In this document: positions 6,684 through 9,261 of the stretch, one piece after another
How positions within the stretch are numbered: position 1 is the stretch's first letter
Layout: every line of letters begins with the position of its first letter
NCBI GenBank assembly: GCA_031256885.1
Contig: JAIRPS010000193.1
Location: forward strand, 1 to 9,261
DNA from: Bifidobacteriaceae bacterium
GTDB taxonomy: Bacteria; Actinomycetota; Actinomycetes; Actinomycetales; WQXJ01
Length of the DNA stretch: 9,261 nucleotides
Direction of reading: 5' to 3'
The notes under the pieces: model-generated
Seen by the model: only the letters and a program-made list of their open reading frames with translations
Told to the model about the DNA's origin: nothing
Databases searched by the model: none
Translations under genes and position numbers: made by a program

Positions 6684-6854
6684 TCACTTCTTGATCTTGA
6701 CCGCCGGCGCACCTGGTGCCCAGGCGCTGGGAACGCCGTGGCTGGAAGCGCAGCCCTCGGCGGTGGCTAAGGCAGGGGTAGCGGGTACTACGGGAACAAC
6801 AATGGCAACGCTGACCAGTGCCAGCGCGCCTAACATGGCTAAGAGTCGTCGCAA
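6684..6854 (-). CDS. Small secreted peptide, TTG start, first gene of the transporter operon
   Basis: 56-codon gene, read directly from the minus strand. It begins at TTG (6852-6854) exactly 6 nt after AAGGAGGG (6861-6868), the best ribosome site in the window, and ends with TGA (6684-6686). The product has a classical signal peptide: MRRLLAM, hydrophobic core about 7-23, then ATPALATAEG, with likely cleavage after Ala30 or Ala32. The mature peptide would be only 24-26 residues, with one cysteine (Cys35), one tryptophan (Trp45), several Ala/Pro/Gly, and a basic end, VKIKK. An ATG six codons downstream is a poorer start: it would lose both arginines and sits 24 nt from the ribosome site. No known family was recognised. 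Position at the head of an exporter operon suggests a secreted factor, signal or cargo, but none is proven. Confidence 0.72.
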   Translation of the reverse strand: MRRLLAMLGALALVSVAIVVPVVPATPALATAEGCASSHGVPSAWAPGAPAVKIKK

Positions 6855-6860
6855 AACGAT

Positions 6861-6868
6861 CCCTCCTT
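6861..6868 (-). promoter_or_regulatory. Strong ribosome binding site fixing the TTG start
   Basis: AAGGAGGG on the minus strand, 6 nt before TTG 6854. It is nearly perfectly complementary to the 16S rRNA 3' end. It has no other use: the nearest downstream ATG is 24 nt away. It is the main reason to accept the 56-codon peptide gene. Confidence 0.8.
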
Positions 6869-6960
6869 ATGGTCATGGGAAGCTCACCACCCTTCCCTCC
6901 CCCGACTAGAGGAGACGAAGGTAAACCGAGCTATCCCTTACGGTCATTAGCTGCGATCCT
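6865..6960 (-). promoter_or_regulatory. Structured leader of the peptide/transporter operon
   Basis: On the minus-strand RNA, CUCCUC (6914-6909) can pair with GGGGAG (6902-6897) around a 6-nt loop. Alternatively GGGAAG (6897-6892) can pair with CUUCCC (6882-6877). The two stems share one base, and CUCCU (6914-6910) can instead pair with AGGAG of the ribosome site. A 12-nt direct repeat, ATGACC(G/A)TAAGG, occurs at 6947-6936 and 6876-6865, the second copy running into the ribosome site. No known riboswitch consensus could be matched with confidence. An attenuator or ribosome-site switch is possible. Confidence 0.35.
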
Positions 6961-7000
6961 TTGTTGGTCGCTTGGGGGGAGCGGTAACAGTTTACTAGCG

Positions 7001-7030
7001 GCGACATAACAAATCAGGCGTGTCGCGCAA
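7001..7030 (-). promoter_or_regulatory. Candidate operon promoter with overlapping inverted repeat
   Basis: Minus-strand TTGCGC (7030-7025), 16-nt spacer, TATGTC (7008-7003): a weak sigma-70-like match. GCGACA (7001-7006) and TGTCGC (7021-7026) are exact inverse complements 14 nt apart and overlap both hexamers, as an operator would. Transcription from here would give a leader of about 140 nt before the TTG start. The rest of the 6855-7121 interval shows only the leader structures and an A/T-rich patch near 7042-7054. Confidence 0.25.
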
Positions 7031-7121
7031 TGTTCGCTAAGAGCTTAATTTTTAGGGCGTGTCGGCGGTGCGTTGGGTTTGGGGTACCTGGTTGGTAACT
7101 GATTGAACAGGGATGCCCGCT

Positions 7122-7197
7122 TGGAGCCGCCTAAGGGAATCGAACCCTTGACCTATTCATTACGAGTGAATCGCTCTGCCGACTGAGCTAAGGCGGC
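7122..7197 (-). tRNA. tRNA-Thr (anticodon CGU)
   Basis: 76 nt on the minus strand, with CCA encoded. The acceptor stem GCCGCCT pairs with AGGCGGC, followed by discriminator U and CCA. The D arm has AGCTCAGTCGGCAGAGC; the anticodon arm has ATTCA / CTCGTAA / TGAAT with anticodon CGT (plus-strand 7162-7164); the T arm has GGGTTCGATTCCC. The cloverleaf is complete with a short variable loop. It decodes ACG threonine codons. An ACCGT/ACGGT hairpin (7201-7214) lies in the 5' leader, and leader and trailer bases can pair (7219-7226 with 7114-7121). Confidence 0.97.
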
Positions 7198-7315
7198 CGG
7201 ACCGTCTAAACGGTACCGAGCGGGCAGTTTAGCATGAACCGGTGTAAGCCTGGGCCGCCGCCGGTCAATTTGACCCCTTTCCCGGGTGGGTATGCCTGGA
7301 TTGTGGCTGATGACC

Positions 7316-7352
7316 AGCTAACCAGCAAAGTCGCGCTGCAGAACGGTTAGCT
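7316..7352 (-). terminator. Hairpin downstream of the aminotransferase gene
   Basis: AGCTAACC (7316-7323) and GGTTAGCT (7345-7352) are exact 8-bp inverse complements with a 21-nt interior that can pair further. A smaller stem, GTAGG (7361-7365) with CCTAC (7371-7375), overlaps the aminotransferase stop. The hairpins lie between the aminotransferase and tRNA-Thr on the same strand and would separate their transcripts. No U-tract. The remaining 7198-7315 stretch shows no gene. Confidence 0.45.
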
Positions 7353-7371
7353 TCCCCCAGGTAGGCAAAAC

Positions 7372-8436
7372 CTACACCCAGGAGGCAGCGACGTTGGCAA
7401 AAATGTCAAGGGCATCCGGTTCGCCAATAGTGACGCGCACGCCGCAGCCGTCAAATGGTCTGACAATCACGCCAGCGCTGGCCGAGGCTTGGGCCAAGGC
7501 AACAGCGTCACCACCACATGGCAAATAAACGAAGTTGGCTTGACTGTCTGGAATACTCCAGCCTTGTTGGCGCAGACGTTGGCTCAAATAATTCCGTCCC
7601 TCCACGGTTTTGGCTACCCGCTGGCGCATTTCATCCTGCGCGCCCAAAGCGACCAATGCAGCGTGTTGAGCGCCAGCATTGACCGCAAATGGAGTGTATG
7701 CCGCGCGCAAGGCGGACACCAGTTTGGGGCGCCCCAACAGGTAGCCGCAACGCAGCCCAGCCAGACCGTAAGCTTTTGAAAAAGTTCGCAACACCACCAG
7801 GTTGGGGAACTCATCTAAAAAGTCCAGCCCGTTGGCGGCAGCGGGCTCAGTGACGTACTCAATGTATGCCTCATCAAGGATTACTAGTACTTGCGGCGGT
7901 ACTGCGGACAAAAAATGTTGGACTTGCTGGGTGGACAAGGCGGGGCCGGTTGGATTATTGGGGGAGCAAAGCAAACAAATGCGCGTTTGCGCAGTGATGG
8001 CGGCGGCTAGAGCAGTCAAATCGTGGCTGAACTGATCATCCAGTGGCACTTGCAGGCTGGCTGCGCCAGCCAACTGCACAGCGATCGGGTAGGCCTCGAA
8101 TGAACGCCAAGCATAAACCACCTGCTCACCAGGCCCAGCAAAAGTTCTGATGACATGCTCAATCAGTGCTTCTGAGCCGTTGCCAACCAGCACCTGGTCG
8201 CTGGCTAGGCCATAGTGCTGGGCTAGGGCAGCCGTCAATGATTCGCTGAAAATCTCAGGGTAACGGTTGGCTTCCGTGGCGGTATCAGCCAAGGCGGCCA
8301 TAACGCTGGCCAGAGGAGGGAAAGGCGATTCGTTGGAAGAAAGTTTGTAAGCGCGCTGCCCGGTTGGTGGTCGAGCACCGGGAATGTATGTGGGAAGGTT
8401 GGCAATACGGTTGGGGATTGGCACCTTGACGCTCAC
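7372..8436 (-). CDS. pat: Aromatic / histidinol-phosphate aminotransferase, Pat (HisC2)-like
   Basis: 354-residue PLP-dependent class I/II aminotransferase. Motifs in order: SSNESPFPP (33-41), NRYPE (57-61), NGSEALI (86-92), AWRSFEAYP (109-117), SPNNPTG (158-164), DEAYIEY (188-194; Asp188 holds the pyridine nitrogen, Tyr191 the PLP hydroxyl), RTFSKAYGLAGLR (217-229; Lys221 forms the Schiff base), QANFVYLP and VRPFDGCGVRVTIG near the end. From memory the closest match is mycobacterial Pat/HisC2 (WRSFE.YP, VILDEAYIEY), assigned to aromatic amino-acid transamination, but histidinol-phosphate activity cannot be excluded. No other his genes are nearby. The start is GTG (8434-8436) with no ribosome site; it overlaps the stop of a 60-codon ORF by 4 nt (GTGA). 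Confidence 0.9.
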   Translation of the reverse strand: MSVKVPIPNRIANLPTYIPGARPPTGQRAYKLSSNESPFPPLASVMAALADTATEANRYPEIFSESLTAALAQHYGLASDQVLVGNGSEALIEHVIRTFAGPGEQVVYAWRSFEAYPIAVQLAGAASLQVPLDDQFSHDLTALAAAITAQTRICLLCSPNNPTGPALSTQQVQHFLSAVPPQVLVILDEAYIEYVTEPAAANGLDFLDEFPNLVVLRTFSKAYGLAGLRCGYLLGRPKLVSALRAAYTPFAVNAGAQHAALVALGAQDEMRQRVAKTVEGRNYLSQRLRQQGWSIPDSQANFVYLPCGGDAVALAQASASAGVIVRPFDGCGVRVTIGEPDALDIFANVAASWV

Positions 8437-8615
8437 ACCACCACACTAGGTGATTGCTCCGGCAACCGTCTCAGTTGTGACGGTGCGCCGCCTGAAAAGA
8501 TTGTCCCAACCAATACAGGTGGCCAATCCGGCAGCCAATCTGGTAACGCTTTCGGCACACGCCTGCGAGGCGCAATGCGAGCGGCCAATCCGGCACCCTT
8601 TCTGACAACTGTCAC
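8433..8615 (-). CDS. Doubtful 60-codon ORF overlapping the aminotransferase start
   Basis: GTG start (8613-8615) with GAGG 5 nt upstream, and a stop that overlaps the aminotransferase GTG start (GTGA). The product is basic and proline-rich with a small repeat (LPDWLPDWPP) and matches nothing I recognise. The DNA under it also carries repeated GGCCAATCCGGCA motifs, so the frame may be open by chance. In its favour, the aminotransferase lacks its own ribosome site and could depend on a coupled upstream frame. More likely a leader ORF or a spurious frame than a functional protein. Confidence 0.2.
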   Translation of the reverse strand: MTVVRKGAGLAARIAPRRRVPKALPDWLPDWPPVLVGTIFSGGAPSQLRRLPEQSPSVVV

Positions 8616-8640
8616 ACCTACCTCAGCGGGCCAACCCGCA
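8521..8640. repeat. Short degenerate direct repeats in the divergent spacer
   Basis: GGCCAATCCGGCA occurs exactly at 8521-8533 and 8583-8595, 62 nt apart. Weaker copies are GCCAATCTGG (8533-8542) and GGCCAACCCGCA (8629-8640). Nearby are small palindromes: CGCCT-GCG-AGGCG (about 8560-8572), TGACA-AC-TGTCA (8603-8614) and GCGGG-CCAA-CCCGC (8626-8639). They sit in the 290-nt spacer between the divergent aminotransferase and holin-like genes. They could be regulator sites or remnants of local duplication. Apart from the doubtful 8433-8615 ORF, no gene or clear promoter was seen here. Confidence 0.4.
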
Positions 8641-8726
8641 ATTTACGCACTCAACCCGTTGACTGATTGCCACCACCCGGCGCTGGTGCAGCTTGCTTGG
8701 GTCAAGTGATGTGACAGACTCAAGGC

Positions 8727-9119
8727 ATGACTGAGTTTTTGACGCGCGTGGTTGTCAACGCGATCGCTCTGTGGCTGGTGGACAGCTTGTGGGATTCAAT
8801 CTATGTCACCCCGCAAGGCGGCAGCATCAGCCAGTGGGCATTGGTGTATTTGGTGATTGGTTTGATCCTGACACTGGTTAACTCGATCATCAAACCAGTC
8901 ATCAAAGTCCTCGCCTTCCCGTTGATGTTACTCAGCTTTGGCTTGTTCGCGCTGCTGGTCAACGCTTGGCTGCTTGAACTGGTTTCACGCATCAGCCAGC
9001 ACACGCCGGCTGGCTTACACATTGAGAACTTCAGCAGTGCAATTGCTGCCGGTCTGGTGCTTGCCCTACTCAGTTCACTGATCGCGGTACCGTTGCGTCG
9101 ATTAGCTCGGCGGCGCTAA
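8727..9119 (+). CDS. Phage-holin-4 / YvlD-like small membrane protein
   Basis: 130-residue protein with four predicted helices at about 5-22, 36-55, 60-86 and 104-122 and a basic end (RRLARRR). The sequence VNSIIKPVIKVLAFPLMLLSFGLFALLVNAWLL, split around residues 52-83, matches the hallmark N..(V/I)KP..K.L..PL..L..G.F.L..NA of the Phage_holin_4_2 family (YvlD-like). Despite the name, these are widespread chromosomal bacterial membrane proteins and are not evidence of a prophage; their function is poorly defined. The ATG at 8727-8729 is preceded by AAGG only 1 nt away, a weak ribosome site; no better in-frame start was found. It is divergent from the aminotransferase gene. Complete, stop TAA at 9117-9119. 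Confidence 0.85.
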   Translation: MTEFLTRVVVNAIALWLVDSLWDSIYVTPQGGSISQWALVYLVIGLILTLVNSIIKPVIKVLAFPLMLLSFGLFALLVNAWLLELVSRISQHTPAGLHIENFSSAIAAGLVLALLSSLIAVPLRRLARRR

Positions 9120-9261
9120 CACGATGTTCGCGGCTACCCCTTGGGGGCACTGTCATGTGTCGATTGTTTCTGCGGCGGCACAAGTGGTGGGGGCGTTACT
9201 ATGGGAGCGATCGGACATTGCTTTGAATTGTCGGATACTGGCGGCATTCCATCAATTGGCC
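9120..9261. other. Unassigned end of window with two truncated open frames
   Basis: A plus-strand frame starts at ATG 9124 (5 nt after the holin-like gene) and stays open for 46 codons to the window edge. A minus-strand frame enters from the edge and ends at TAG 9134-9136 after about 41 codons, with a proline-rich sequence that could be a C-terminal tail. Neither has a good ribosome site or a recognised motif within the window, and both cannot be real over their full overlap. No gene is called. Confidence 0.3.

Noticed and set aside
6684..6854. Small peptide as a lactococcin 972-type bacteriocin
   Set aside because: Such peptides have a longer mature part with a different, aromatic and His-rich sequence, and their operon carries a distinctive multi-helix immunity protein not seen here.
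6676..6876. 67-residue Arg/Cys-rich N-terminal extension of the lipoprotein
   Set aside because: It would bury the lipoprotein signal peptide inside the protein, and the same DNA codes for the secreted peptide in another frame with a much better ribosome site.
6855..7020. c-di-AMP (ydaO) or other known riboswitch in the operon leader
   Set aside because: CAGCTAA followed by CCGTAAGG recalls the 3' end of ydaO, but the other conserved ydaO blocks were not found in order. Also compared by eye with FMN, TPP, cobalamin and c-di-GMP-I; no match. A covariance search would settle it.
7122..7197. tRNA as an integration site for a mobile element
   Set aside because: The tRNA is intact and no integrase or repeated 3' tRNA fragment was seen within the window.
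8727..9119. Prophage or lysis cassette
   Set aside because: The holin-like family name is misleading: it is a common chromosomal membrane protein, and no endolysin, integrase or structural phage gene is present.

Overview
This window looks like a chromosomal segment of an actinomycete of moderate GC, with genes on both strands. The clues are a DUF3180-type membrane protein, an actinobacterial-style secreted tripeptidyl-aminopeptidase, an aromatic aminotransferase most like mycobacterial Pat/HisC2, a tRNA-Thr(CGU), and an ABC exporter adaptor that carries a peptidoglycan-binding-like domain. TTA codons and GTG or TTG starts are used. No transposase, phage structural gene, CRISPR array or rRNA was seen. 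The species cannot be named from this sequence.

Layout. 10-474 (-) is a small four-helix membrane protein of the DUF3180 type. Upstream of it on the same strand is a YdhF-like aldo/keto reductase (570-1508, -), and a long hairpin (480-534) lies between the two. Divergent from the reductase is a secreted S33-family serine aminopeptidase (1642-3189, +). It converges on a minus-strand operon across a hairpin-rich junction (3188-3268).

The operon (6854 down to 3263, minus strand) is the most interesting part. It has five tightly packed genes: (1) a 56-codon secreted peptide starting at TTG behind an excellent Shine-Dalgarno (6684-6854), easily missed because of its size and start codon; (2) a small Cys-containing lipoprotein (6088-6675); (3) a membrane-anchored adaptor with a biotinyl/lipoyl-like segment and a peptidoglycan-binding-like region (4980-6095); (4) an ABC ATPase (4315-4989); (5) an FtsX/MacB-like permease (3263-4318). 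Genes 2-5 overlap by 4-10 nt and genes 1 and 2 are 8 nt apart. A perfect 34-bp GC-rich palindrome lies in codons 8-19 of the adaptor, just after the lipoprotein stop. A reasonable reading is a cell-envelope tripartite transporter with a dedicated secreted peptide and a surface lipoprotein. The transported substrate is unknown; the peptide could be cargo, signal or accessory factor.

Upstream of the operon are a 267-nt leader/promoter region with several hairpins and an inverted repeat, then tRNA-Thr (7122-7197, -), then the aminotransferase (7372-8436, -), whose GTG start overlaps the stop of a doubtful 60-codon ORF. A 290-nt divergent spacer with short degenerate repeats separates it from a small phage-holin-4-like (YvlD-like) membrane protein (8727-9119, +). 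The last 142 nt hold no gene that can be assigned with confidence.
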